NCBI GenBank assembly: GCA_017625275.1
Contig: JAGALI010000132.1
Span: 1-10,378, forward strand
Origin: Clostridia bacterium
GTDB taxonomy: Bacteria > Bacillota > Clostridia > Oscillospirales > CAG-272
Length of the DNA: 10,378 bases
Direction: 5' to 3'
Part shown: positions 1-5,678 of the stretch, in pieces
Layout: the number at the start of each line of letters is the position of its first letter
How positions within the stretch are numbered: the stretch's first letter is position 1
Notes under the pieces: generated by a model
Database searches by the model: none
Seen by the model: the letters and a program-made list of their open reading frames with translations, nothing else
Told to the model about the DNA's origin: nothing
Translations under genes and position numbers: made by a program

Positions 1-33
1 AAGGATTTCGCCTAGCGCGAAATCCTTTTTTAT
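1..33 (+). terminator. Intrinsic terminator at the left edge
   Basis: An 11-bp perfect stem (1-11 with 17-27) with loop CTAGC is followed on the plus strand by a T-run broken by one A (28-36). It would end a plus-strand transcript entering from the left of the window. It also lies just past the stop of the minus-strand lipoprotein gene and could serve that gene too, but the minus-side U-run would fall outside the window. Confidence 0.8.
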
Positions 34-509
34 TTTGTTATTTCAAGTACCCTTAGAATGTGCGAAAAGCCATCTGTGCTAATTTCAATAAGCGACGGAA
101 GGCAGTCGTCTCCATATGTAACTGTATAGGAAATATCGTCCATTAGAAAGCTTACGCTTGCCTCGTCTTCGTCAGCGATAGAGGCTTGGATAGCACTCTC
201 ATCAAGGTCAAAAATTGAGCAAATAGCGACAACACCGTTAAGTAAAGCCCTGTCAATAGGAATTTCTATGTCGTCACATATTGCCACACAGCCCTCACTG
301 GTGCATCTAAATTCTACCCCTTCAAGCTCACATGGCTCAAGTATTTTTAAAACGCGCTCATCTGCTGACTTTTCTACATTTATTATATATTTATCATTTA
401 AAGAGCATTTGGCACTTATATCTCCCTCTTGGTATGATAAAAGCTCGTAGCGCTCTGCACACGAAAAAAGAGCAAGCATAAGAATTAAAAGCACAAAAAT
501 TCTTTTCAC
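30..509 (-). CDS. Small cysteine-rich secreted lipoprotein, function unknown
   Basis: This 159-residue protein starts MKRIFVLLILMLALFSC: a positive N-terminus, a hydrophobic core and a lipobox LFSC. Signal peptidase II cleavage before Cys17 and lipid anchoring on the outer face of the membrane are therefore predicted. The start codon is GTG, supported by GAGGTGA at 514-520 with normal spacing; there is no better in-frame ATG. The mature part is acidic and has seven more cysteines (35, 60, 69, 74, 78, 97, 136), which is many for an exported protein. The C-terminal pattern, a YTVTYGDD segment then LPSLIEIS then a hydrophobic strand, suggests a beta-rich fold, loosely like LolA-type lipoprotein-carrier folds, but I cannot assign a family. 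No strong promoter of its own is visible between it and the rnpB terminator, so it may rely on a weak promoter or on read-through. Confidence is high that it is a lipoprotein gene and low on its role. Confidence 0.8.
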   Translation of the reverse strand: MKRIFVLLILMLALFSCAERYELLSYQEGDISAKCSLNDKYIINVEKSADERVLKILEPCELEGVEFRCTSEGCVAICDDIEIPIDRALLNGVVAICSIFDLDESAIQASIADEDEASVSFLMDDISYTVTYGDDCLPSLIEISTDGFSHILRVLEITK

Positions 510-513
510 AAAA

Positions 514-520
514 TCACCTC
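514..520 (-). promoter_or_regulatory. Ribosome binding site fixing the GTG start of the lipoprotein
   Basis: The minus strand reads GAGGTGA, then a few A/T bases, then GTG at 509-507. The spacing is right for this GTG, and the encoded N-terminus forms a proper signal peptide directly from it. Confidence 0.7.
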
Positions 521-557
521 ACAAAAGCCTATGAGAGATGCTTATAAAATAGAACAG

Positions 558-583
558 AAAAAGCACCCAAGCGGGTGCTTTTT
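558..583 (-). terminator. rnpB: Intrinsic terminator of rnpB
   Basis: An 11-bp perfect inverted repeat (558-568 with 573-583) has a 4-nt loop and, on the minus strand, a GC-rich inner stem (GCACCC/GGGTGC) ending in five T. It starts 10 bp beyond the closing P1 helix of the RNase P RNA and precedes the lipoprotein gene. Confidence 0.85.
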
Positions 584-593
584 ACCTTAATAT

Positions 594-958
594 GAACTGA
601 AACTATAAGCCGTGTTCTGTAATCGACGGTCATCTATCTTTGCGCCTTGTCACCAAGACGCTCCACAAAAATGTGTGCCACCCGCGAGAACGCAAAAAGC
701 TTATCGGGCAAATAAAATTTCTCGCATACGGTGTTGCTTCGGATAGGGTTTACACCCACACTATATTACCATAGCGCGTCGTGAGCTCTTACCTCGCGTT
801 TTCATCCTTACAGGTCAAGACCTGCGGTAATTTTCTGTTGCACTATCCCGAGAGTCACCTCTGGCTGACGTTATCAGCTATCCTGCCCTGCGAAGCACGG
901 ACTTTCCTCACGATAATACCTTTCGGCAGCATATCGCGCAACCGTCCGTTTCAGTTCC
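594..958 (-). ncRNA. rnpB: RNase P RNA, bacterial class A
   Basis: This is the catalytic RNA of ribonuclease P, which removes 5' leaders from tRNA precursors together with the RnpA protein. On the minus strand the near-invariant GAGGAAAGTCCG element lies at about 909-898. A conserved CGAGGTAAGAGCTCAC segment lies in the middle (about 799-784), and ACAGAACACGGCTTAT closes the 3' part (about 621-606). The ends are set by helix P1: 10 perfect pairs between 948-957 and 594-603 (GAACTGAAAC / GTTTCAGTTC). The length of about 365 nt is normal for type A. A consensus promoter upstream places transcription start at about 957-958, which is the first base pairs of P1, and a terminator follows at 558-583. 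Ends are inferred to within a few bases. Confidence 0.97.
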
Positions 959-963
959 ACTTA

Positions 964-992
964 ATTATACTGAAAAAAATATCATTTGTCAA
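964..992 (-). promoter_or_regulatory. rnpB: Consensus sigma-A promoter of rnpB
   Basis: The minus strand has a perfect -35 TTGACA (992-987), a 17-bp spacer and a perfect -10 TATAAT (969-964). The predicted start about 7 nt further on falls at 957-958, the 5' edge of RNase P helix P1. A full-consensus promoter fits a stable RNA that is made constitutively. Confidence 0.93.
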
Positions 993-1066
993 GTAATTCC
1001 ACACATAATTTTTATCGCGCAAAAAACACTAAAATTGAAAACAATTTATTAAAAGGGGCGATTTTT

Positions 1067-1264
1067 ATGTATGGTGAAAATTCGCATAATATGCCAATAG
1101 GGCTTGCAATGAGCTTTTCAAGCAATCCAGAGGCGCTAAAGGTATTTTTAAAAATGTCAAATGCTGAGCAGGATAAAATCATGCTACAGGCGCTCGAGGC
1201 GGGAAGCGTGCGAGAGGTGCAAAAAATGGTAGACGGACTCTCTCACCCTCCAAGAGCAAAATAA
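1067..1264 (+). CDS. Small soluble protein of 65 residues, function unknown
   Basis: The encoded protein begins MYGENSHNMPIGLAMSF and ends in HPPRAK. The ATG at 1067 is chosen because AAAAGGGG (1051-1058) sits 8 nt before it. The frame is open further upstream to 986, but that part overlaps the rnpB promoter and has no ribosome site. The body (roughly residues 10-58) looks like two amphipathic helices: a stretch with EALKVFLKMSNAEQDKIML, then a short turn, then GSVREVQKMVDGL. There is no signal peptide, membrane segment or cysteine. Small clostridial proteins with a similar layout (PxGLxM, then NPxAxxxFxxMSxxEQ, then a C-terminal xxVxxL helix) exist as far as I recall, but I know no assigned function. 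A strong terminator abuts the stop codon, so it is a monocistronic gene. I see no clear promoter; it is divergent from rnpB. Confidence 0.82.
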   Translation: MYGENSHNMPIGLAMSFSSNPEALKVFLKMSNAEQDKIMLQALEAGSVREVQKMVDGLSHPPRAK

Positions 1265-1297
1265 AAAGCAAGCACAAGAAGGCTTGTGCTTGCTTTT
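1264..1297. terminator. Bidirectional intrinsic terminator
   Basis: A 15-bp perfect stem (1264-1278 with 1283-1297) has loop AAGG, A-rich sequence on its left and T-rich on its right. It overlaps the last base of the 65-residue gene's stop codon and lies 15 bp beyond the permease stop on the other strand, so it can end both convergent transcripts. Confidence 0.93.
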
Positions 1298-1312
1298 GTT
1301 TATTAAGATTTA

Positions 1313-2845
1313 TTAAAGCGCAACAGGAACAAAGAAGTATACAAGGAAGAGAGCTGTTACAACGATAGAAACGATTGAAACAGGCCACACAGGCTTTTCA
1401 AGCTCCTCGCCCTCTGCAGCCTTCTTCTTTTGAACTGAATACTTAATGAAATCGATAGCGTAAGCGATTGAAGACATAACTGTGTATGAAATCATACCCA
1501 TACCGATACCCTTAGTAATTGAGTAGGAAAGAACCATAACAACAATTGTAAGGAATGCAGCGGTTGCGTTAATAGCAGAGCTAAAGTCTACATTCTTAAC
1601 ATTGTTCTTCATCATAAGAACGCCTACATAGATAAGCGCTGCTGCAGTTGCTGCGCCAGGAATAACCGCGAACAAAGGCATAGCAAACATAGCAAGGAAG
1701 AACATGCAAGCAGTGGTAAACGCTGTAAGACCGGTTCTACCACCAGCGCTAACGCCAGCACCAGACTCAACAAAGGTTGTAACTGTTGATGTACCAAGAA
1801 CAGCACCGGAGCAGGTAGCAACAGCGTCACAAATCATAATCTTACCATAGTTGTGAGGCTTGTTATTCTCATCGGAGAGAACTCTGTTACCACCACAGCA
1901 GCCAACGATAGTTCCCATTGTGTCGAACATGTCAATCATGCACATTGTGATGACAACCATAATTACAGTAAAGGCTGAGCCAGTTGGGAAGCCTGTCTTA
2001 AATGCGTCTGTGAAGGAGAGGAACACTGAGTTTTCGCCACCGAAGAAGTTAGCGAAGTTTTCCCAGAACTTCCAGCCATCCTTAAGAGCCTCAAGGTTAG
2101 TAACGCCTAAAGGAATACCAACGATTGTAGCACCGATAATACCGAAAATGATAGAGCCCTTAATCTTTAGCTTATCAAGAATAGCAATCAAGAATAGACC
2201 AATCAAGGCAACAGCAGCGGTCTTTGCAGCTGCAACCATAGGAAGTCCGTTACCATTGTTGATAATTTGTGTGTTTTCCCAAATTGAGAAGTTAACAAAT
2301 CCAACCTGTGTGTAATCGTTTGTTACGATGATACCAGCATTTTGGAAGCCGATGTAAGCAATAAAAAGACCGATACCAACAGAGATAGCGCTTCTTACTG
2401 CAACCGGCATACCGTCGAATACAAGCTCACGGAAGGTCTTGCCCTTAATCTTAATGAGAGAGAGAGCAAGGAAGATGAGTCCTGATATAAGAACCATCAA
2501 GTACGCTTGTCCAATGGTGAATCTAACGCCGTATGTACCAGCAGCCCAAAGAGCGATAAGACCACCAAGCATTGAGTTGAGTCCCATACCAGATGCTTGT
2601 GCAAGTGGCATCTTAGCAAGGAACGCCATTAGAAGAGTACCAACTATTGCACCAAGAGCAGTTGCAATGAATACTGATGGCCAGTAAGCAGCTTTCTGTT
2701 CCATTCCAACCAAGATTTGGGCTGGGTTAACTGTCAAAATGTAAGCCATTGCAAGGAATGTAACGATACCAGCAACGATTTCTGTTTTGACATTTGTTTG
2801 CTTCTCAATTGGGTCATAACCGAGAAGCTTTGCAAATTTTTTCAT
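1313..2845 (-). CDS. NCS2-family (AzgA-type) purine nucleobase permease
   Basis: This 510-residue inner-membrane protein probably imports guanine, hypoxanthine and/or adenine by proton symport, as do the B. subtilis PbuG/PbuO members of the AzgA branch. It opens LLGYDPIEKQTNVKTEIVAG, typical of the group, and has about 12-14 hydrophobic segments. Family motifs: ASGMGLNSM (84-92, usually APGMGLNA), MFDTMGT (306-312) and TFVESGAGVSAGGRTG (357-372), with Glu360 in the substrate-site position. A charged cytoplasmic stretch (about 469-484) precedes the last helix. The ATG is preceded by AGGAGG (2856-2851) at 5 nt. The gene stands alone with its own promoter (2890-2918). No purine riboswitch is visible in its leader. 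Codon use is biased (very few ATA codons, many ATC/ATT, GGT, GCT) compared with prmC and ddl, suggesting high expression. The exact substrate cannot be told from sequence. Confidence 0.93.
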   Translation of the reverse strand: MKKFAKLLGYDPIEKQTNVKTEIVAGIVTFLAMAYILTVNPAQILVGMEQKAAYWPSVFIATALGAIVGTLLMAFLAKMPLAQASGMGLNSMLGGLIALWAAGTYGVRFTIGQAYLMVLISGLIFLALSLIKIKGKTFRELVFDGMPVAVRSAISVGIGLFIAYIGFQNAGIIVTNDYTQVGFVNFSIWENTQIINNGNGLPMVAAAKTAAVALIGLFLIAILDKLKIKGSIIFGIIGATIVGIPLGVTNLEALKDGWKFWENFANFFGGENSVFLSFTDAFKTGFPTGSAFTVIMVVITMCMIDMFDTMGTIVGCCGGNRVLSDENNKPHNYGKIMICDAVATCSGAVLGTSTVTTFVESGAGVSAGGRTGLTAFTTACMFFLAMFAMPLFAVIPGAATAAALIYVGVLMMKNNVKNVDFSSAINATAAFLTIVVMVLSYSITKGIGMGMISYTVMSSIAYAIDFIKYSVQKKKAAEGEELEKPVWPVSIVSIVVTALFLVYFFVPVAL

Positions 2846-2889
2846 AAAATCCTCCTTTTTAATAGGTGCTACGCACCCAACTTTATTTT

Positions 2890-2918
2890 ATTTTATCATA
2901 AAAAAGTGCCTTTTGCAA
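2890..2918 (-). promoter_or_regulatory. Promoter of the purine permease gene
   Basis: On the minus strand TTGCAA (2918-2913), a 17-bp spacer and TAAAAT (2895-2890) form a good sigma-A promoter. The leader of about 40 nt holds a short hairpin (GGTGC-GTA-GCACC, 2877-2865) just before the AGGAGG ribosome site. It has no U-run, so it is not a terminator. Confidence 0.72.
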
Positions 2919-2935
2919 TAACTTGTAAAAAAATG

Positions 2936-2952
2936 ATGTCATAAAATGACAT
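2936..2952. repeat. 7-bp inverted repeat between the permease and mscL, possible operator
   Basis: ATGTCAT - AAA - ATGACAT is a perfect palindrome with a 3-nt centre. It lies 18 bp upstream of the permease -35 box and about 45 bp upstream of the mscL -10 box. A dimeric regulator could bind here, but this is inference; A/T-rich DNA gives such palindromes by chance. A second, imperfect repeat (AATACAAC / GATGTATT, about 2974-2995) lies closer to mscL. Confidence 0.35.
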
Positions 2953-2997
2953 AAAATCTTAATATTTTCAAAAAATACAACATTTTTGATGTATTTG

Positions 2998-3006
2998 TGC
3001 TACAAT
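2998..3006 (+). promoter_or_regulatory. mscL: Extended -10 promoter of mscL
   Basis: TGC directly followed by TACAAT makes an extended -10 element. No good -35 box is present at 16-18 bp upstream, which extended -10 promoters tolerate. The start would be near 3013, giving a leader of about 23 nt. Confidence 0.55.
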
Positions 3007-3035
3007 AAAGAAAAACGATTTGCTAAGGAATTAAA

Positions 3036-3608
3036 ATGAAAAAGAAAATAGAAAAAATAAAAAAGGAAAATGTGAAATTCTGGACGGATTTCAAGGGTTT
3101 TATTGCCAGAGGAAGCGTGCTTGATTTGGCAGTCGCAGTTGTAATCGCTACAGCCTTTAACGCAATTGTAAATGGACTTGTAAACTATATAATCACACCA
3201 TTTATCACCTATATGACAAGTGGGGTTAGTATTCACGAGTGGGAGTATGTGCTAAGAGAAGAGGTTGTCAGCGCTGATGGGGTGGTTGAGGTTACTAAGA
3301 TTTCGATCCAATACGGACTTTGGCTTCAGACGATAGTTGACTTTATAATCATAGCGCTTTCGATTTTTGTGGCAGTACGAATTATAAGAAATATACAGCG
3401 TAAGCTTCACGAGGAGGAGCTAAGAGAAAAGGCAGAAAAGGAAGCAAAGGAAAAGGCTGAGAAGGAAGCTAAGGAGAAAAAAGAGGCAGAGGAAAAGGAG
3501 GCGAAGCGTATCGCAGAGGAAAACGCACGCGCTCAAATGCATGAGGATATAGGAGAAACAGCCGACCTTCTTAAGGAAATACGCGACCTTTTAAAGGAAG
3601 GAAAATAA
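3036..3608 (+). CDS. mscL: Large-conductance mechanosensitive channel MscL with long coiled-coil tail
   Basis: MscL is a homopentameric inner-membrane channel that opens under membrane tension to release solutes on osmotic downshock. Residues 19-56 (FKGFIARGSVLDLAVAVVIA onward) match the N-terminal helix and pore-lining TM1. TM2 is about 95-118 (WLQTIVDFIIIALSIFVAVR), and the C-terminal DLLKEIRDLLKEG (177-189) matches the conserved end helix of the family. At 190 residues it is longer than the usual 130-150. The extra length is a 15-residue lysine-rich N-terminus and a highly charged Lys/Glu/Ala helix (about 123-165) containing two back-to-back copies of KAEKEAKE (132-139 and 140-147). Ala34 and Ala38 stand where E. 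coli has pore glycines Gly22 and Gly26. AAGGA at 3025-3029 sits 6-7 nt before the ATG. Own promoter and terminator, so monocistronic. Confidence 0.93.
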   Translation: MKKKIEKIKKENVKFWTDFKGFIARGSVLDLAVAVVIATAFNAIVNGLVNYIITPFITYMTSGVSIHEWEYVLREEVVSADGVVEVTKISIQYGLWLQTIVDFIIIALSIFVAVRIIRNIQRKLHEEELREKAEKEAKEKAEKEAKEKKEAEEKEAKRIAEENARAQMHEDIGETADLLKEIRDLLKEGK

Positions 3609-3614
3609 AAAACG

Positions 3615-3653
3615 CCCTTGCTTAGACAATACTAAGCAAGGGTATTGATTTTT
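3615..3653 (+). terminator. mscL: Intrinsic terminator of mscL
   Basis: An 11-bp perfect stem (3615-3625 with 3632-3642) with a 6-nt loop is followed after a short gap by TTTTT (3649-3653). It starts 6 bp past the mscL stop codon. Confidence 0.8.
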
Positions 3654-3660
3654 CAGACAC

Positions 3661-3692
3661 AAAAAGAGATTTGCACAAGGGTGCAAATCTCT
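3661..3692 (-). terminator. Intrinsic terminator of the Cys-rich membrane protein gene
   Basis: A 12-bp perfect stem (3665-3676 with 3681-3692) is followed on the minus strand by a run of T (complement of AAAAA at 3661-3665). The plus strand has no T-run after it, so it acts on the minus-strand gene that ends at 3726. Confidence 0.85.
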
Positions 3693-3725
3693 GATTGGGT
3701 TACTTAACAAATATAACAAGAGCTA

Positions 3726-3974
3726 TTAGTTGTTTTCAGTCTCGGTAAATTCAAGCTCCTCAAGGTCGTCCACAGAAGCCTCGCACTCCTCGCAAGCACA
3801 CTCCTCACATACGCCCTCCTCGCAGCCACACTCGCAGGTGTTTTCCTCTGCAGGGTTGAACTCTATGTGAATAATGCAGTGCTTCTTGAAGAACTTATAG
3901 AAAAGCGCGCAAGCACCGGCAACTGAAAGTGCAAAGCCAGAGAAGAATAAAAATACCTTCACAAAGTTTTTCAT
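3726..3974 (-). CDS. Small membrane-anchored Cys-rich acidic protein, function unknown
   Basis: The protein has 82 residues. One N-terminal hydrophobic segment (about 4-26, VKVFLFFSGFALSVAGACAL) is followed by YKFFKKH, so it is probably an anchor with the tail in the cytoplasm, though an uncleaved signal is also possible. The tail holds seven cysteines in 18 residues (47, 49, 51, 56, 59, 61, 64; pattern CxCxCx4CxxCxCxxC) set among glutamates, followed by a very acidic end (DDLEELEFTETENN). Such spacing could bind a metal ion or an iron-sulfur cluster, or it may be a low-complexity acidic repeat; I cannot tell. The ATG at 3974 is chosen because AGGAGG (3989-3984) lies 9 nt before it. A TTG two codons earlier would leave only 3 nt. 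The gene has its own promoter and terminator, so it is a genuine monocistronic unit. I do not recognise the family. Confidence 0.82.
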   Translation of the reverse strand: MKNFVKVFLFFSGFALSVAGACALFYKFFKKHCIIHIEFNPAEENTCECGCEEGVCEECACEECEASVDDLEELEFTETENN

Positions 3975-3983
3975 AATCAAAAT

Positions 3984-3989
3984 CCTCCT
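3984..3989 (-). promoter_or_regulatory. Ribosome binding site deciding the start of the Cys-rich protein
   Basis: A full AGGAGG on the minus strand is 9 nt from the ATG at 3974 but only 3 nt from the in-frame TTG at 3980, so the ATG is favoured and the protein has 82 residues. Confidence 0.75.
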
Positions 3990-4019
3990 TAAATGGGTTT
4001 ATTTCTTATTTACAGAATT

Positions 4020-4048
4020 AGTATAGCATAATTTTTTCAAAAATGCAA
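4020..4048 (-). promoter_or_regulatory. Promoter of the Cys-rich membrane protein gene
   Basis: The minus strand reads TTGCAT (4048-4043), a 17-bp spacer ending in TGC, then TATACT (4025-4020). It combines -35, extended -10 and -10 elements. It points away from the ruvX promoter about 30 bp to the right. Confidence 0.78.
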
Positions 4049-4079
4049 CCATTCAAAAATAAAATTTACAAATATATAA

Positions 4080-4108
4080 TTGAAATTACACATATTGTAT
4101 GATAAAAT
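4080..4108 (+). promoter_or_regulatory. Promoter of the ruvX-DUF1385-prmC operon
   Basis: TTGAAA (4080-4085), a 17-bp spacer and TAAAAT (4103-4108) form a good sigma-A promoter. The start would be near 4115, giving a short leader before ruvX at 4139. Confidence 0.72.
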
Positions 4109-4138
4109 AGATGTATCTTAAACAAAAAGGTAAAAAAT

Positions 4139-4552
4139 ATGAACAAAAAAATACTTGGCGTGGACTTTGGCGATGTACGCACGGGACTTGCTCTTTCTGA
4201 CCTTACAAGGACTCTTGCAAGTGGCGCAGGCACAATAAAGGGTGGCTTTGAAACCACGGCGCAGGCGGTTTGTGAGGTTGCGATAAAGAACGATGTAGAG
4301 AAAATCGTGCTAGGACACCCTATAAATATGGATGGTAGCTGTGGCTTCCGTAGTGAAAAAATCAAGGACTTTGCAAAAAGGCTTACTGAGATTTCAGGTC
4401 TTGAGGTTGTTCTTTGCGACGAAAGGCTGTCAACGGCAAACGCCCATCAAATTCTAAACTTAACAAATACAAGAGGCGAAAGGCGTAAGCGCATAATTGA
4501 CGAAATGTCAGCATGCCTTATTCTTCAAAGCTATCTTGACAGAAAGGTATAA
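4139..4552 (+). CDS. ruvX: RuvX/YqgF-family nuclease, pre-16S rRNA processing
   Basis: This 137-residue cytoplasmic RNase H-fold protein belongs to the YqgF family. In E. coli the family is tied to 5' maturation of 16S rRNA; it was earlier named as a putative Holliday junction resolvase. Motifs are complete: ILGVDFGDVRTGLALSD (5-21) with Asp9, LGHPINMDGS (58-67), DERLSTA (94-100) with Glu95, and a C-terminal IIDEMSACLILQ (119-130) with Asp121. These three acids are the expected active site. The second motif has His60 where Leu is usual (LGLPxNMDG). The length is normal. A modest AAAGG (4126-4130) lies 8 nt before the ATG. First gene of the operon; the DUF1385 gene starts 1 nt after its stop. 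Confidence 0.95.
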   Translation: MNKKILGVDFGDVRTGLALSDLTRTLASGAGTIKGGFETTAQAVCEVAIKNDVEKIVLGHPINMDGSCGFRSEKIKDFAKRLTEISGLEVVLCDERLSTANAHQILNLTNTRGERRKRIIDEMSACLILQSYLDRKV

Positions 4553-4553
4553 A

Positions 4554-5678
4554 ATGGCAAAAAATAAGCAATGTGACCCTTGCCGTAAAAATAAGGTTGG
4601 TGGTCAGGCGGTAATTGAGGGTGTAATGATGAAGCGAGGGGAGCAAACTGCTCTTGCAACTCGCTGTGACGATGGAACCGTCGACATCAAGAAAAACACC
4701 TTTACCCCTATAAAGAAAAAATATAAATTCCTCGGAATTCCTATCATTCGTGGAGTGGTTGGCTTTATTGAGTCAATGGCGCTATCCTTTAAGACGATGA
4801 ACGAGTCAACTGAGGCTCTTGGCCTTGAGGAAGAGGAGGGAAAGCTCGAAAAATGGCTCAAAAAGCATCTTGGACTTACTATAACTGATATAATTATGGT
4901 AATCGGCATGGTGCTTGGCATAGGACTTGCAGTAGGTCTTTTTATGGTGCTTCCTGCATTTCTCACAGGGCTTTGGAGCGACCATGTTTTCGTGCTCAAC
5001 GGCTATGCAAAGGCTGGAATTGAGGGCGCAATTAGAATAGTGCTGTTTATTGCATATCTGCTTCTTATTTCTCTTATGAAGGATATAAGGCGCGTGTTCC
5101 AATATCATGGTGCAGAGCATAAATCAATCGCCTGCTATGAGGCAGGGCTGGAGCTAACTCCTGAAAACGCAAAAAAATGCACACGCTTCCACCCACGCTG
5201 TGGAACAAGCTTTATGTTTGTAATGATACTTGTAGGCGTGCTTGTTGGAATGCTTTTCCCTGCAGAGTGGCTTTGGTGGCAAAGAAGCCTTGCAAAAATA
5301 GCTACCCTTCCTATTGTAATGGGTCTTGGCTATGAGTTTATTATGTTTGCAGGCAAGCACGAGAATTTTATAACAAAAATTTTCTCTTCTCCAGGACTTT
5401 GGATGCAGAGAATTACAACTAAGGAGCCAAATGAGCAGCAGCTTGCAATTGCAATTTGCGCAATTAAGGCTTCAATGGCAGAGGAGTTTCCTGACTTTGA
5501 CCCAAGCGAGTATTCAATCCCTGTCGAGGAAAATCTTGACCATATTGCGTTTACAGGTCTTAGCGAAAAGCAAAAAAATGCGATGATAGTGGCTCTTAAC
5601 AAAAAGCGTCAAGCAAAAGCTGATGGAACAGCCAAGATAGAGGTAATAAAGGTAGTGGCACTACCAAAGGAGCTATGA
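4554..5678 (+). CDS. DUF1385 (YqhQ-like) polytopic membrane protein
   Basis: This 374-residue protein belongs to the DUF1385 family (YqhQ of B. subtilis), whose biochemical role is not known to me. Signature parts: VGGQAVIEGVMMKRG (15-29), QYHGAEHKS (183-191), CTRFHPRCGTSF (209-220) and a late TTKEPNEQQLAIAI region (288-301). There are about four to five membrane segments (roughly 112-137, 158-176, 219-235, 247-264). The conserved His and Cys of HGAEHK and RFHPRCG lie between membrane helices and could bind a metal or act catalytically; this is inference. The N-terminus carries CDPC (7-10). The ATG at 4554 follows AGAAAGG at 6 nt. An earlier in-frame TTG at 4497 lies inside ruvX without a ribosome site. 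Its stop overlaps the prmC start by ATGA. The family is often found beside prmC and prfA in Clostridia. Confidence 0.93.
   Translation: MAKNKQCDPCRKNKVGGQAVIEGVMMKRGEQTALATRCDDGTVDIKKNTFTPIKKKYKFLGIPIIRGVVGFIESMALSFKTMNESTEALGLEEEEGKLEKWLKKHLGLTITDIIMVIGMVLGIGLAVGLFMVLPAFLTGLWSDHVFVLNGYAKAGIEGAIRIVLFIAYLLLISLMKDIRRVFQYHGAEHKSIACYEAGLELTPENAKKCTRFHPRCGTSFMFVMILVGVLVGMLFPAEWLWWQRSLAKIATLPIVMGLGYEFIMFAGKHENFITKIFSSPGLWMQRITTKEPNEQQLAIAICAIKASMAEEFPDFDPSEYSIPVEENLDHIAFTGLSEKQKNAMIVALNKKRQAKADGTAKIEVIKVVALPKEL

Noticed and set aside
781..996. Plus-strand open frame of 71 codons
   Set aside because: It lies antisense to the RNase P RNA and its promoter, and its sequence is explained by conserved RNA structure.
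986..1066. Longer start for the 65-residue protein (27 extra residues)
   Set aside because: It overlaps the rnpB promoter, has no ribosome site, and the ATG at 1067 has AAAAGGGG at proper distance.
2846..2912. Purine riboswitch before the permease
   Set aside because: No conserved guanine/adenine aptamer core or three-way junction is visible, and the leader from the best promoter is too short.
3429..3476. DNA tandem repeat in mscL as a mobile or regulatory repeat
   Set aside because: The two 24-bp units encode KAEKEAKE and differ at synonymous positions, so they are part of the coiled-coil coding sequence.
4497..4553. Earlier TTG start for the DUF1385 gene inside ruvX
   Set aside because: No ribosome site, and the added residues lie before the conserved N-terminus; AGAAAGG supports the ATG at 4554.
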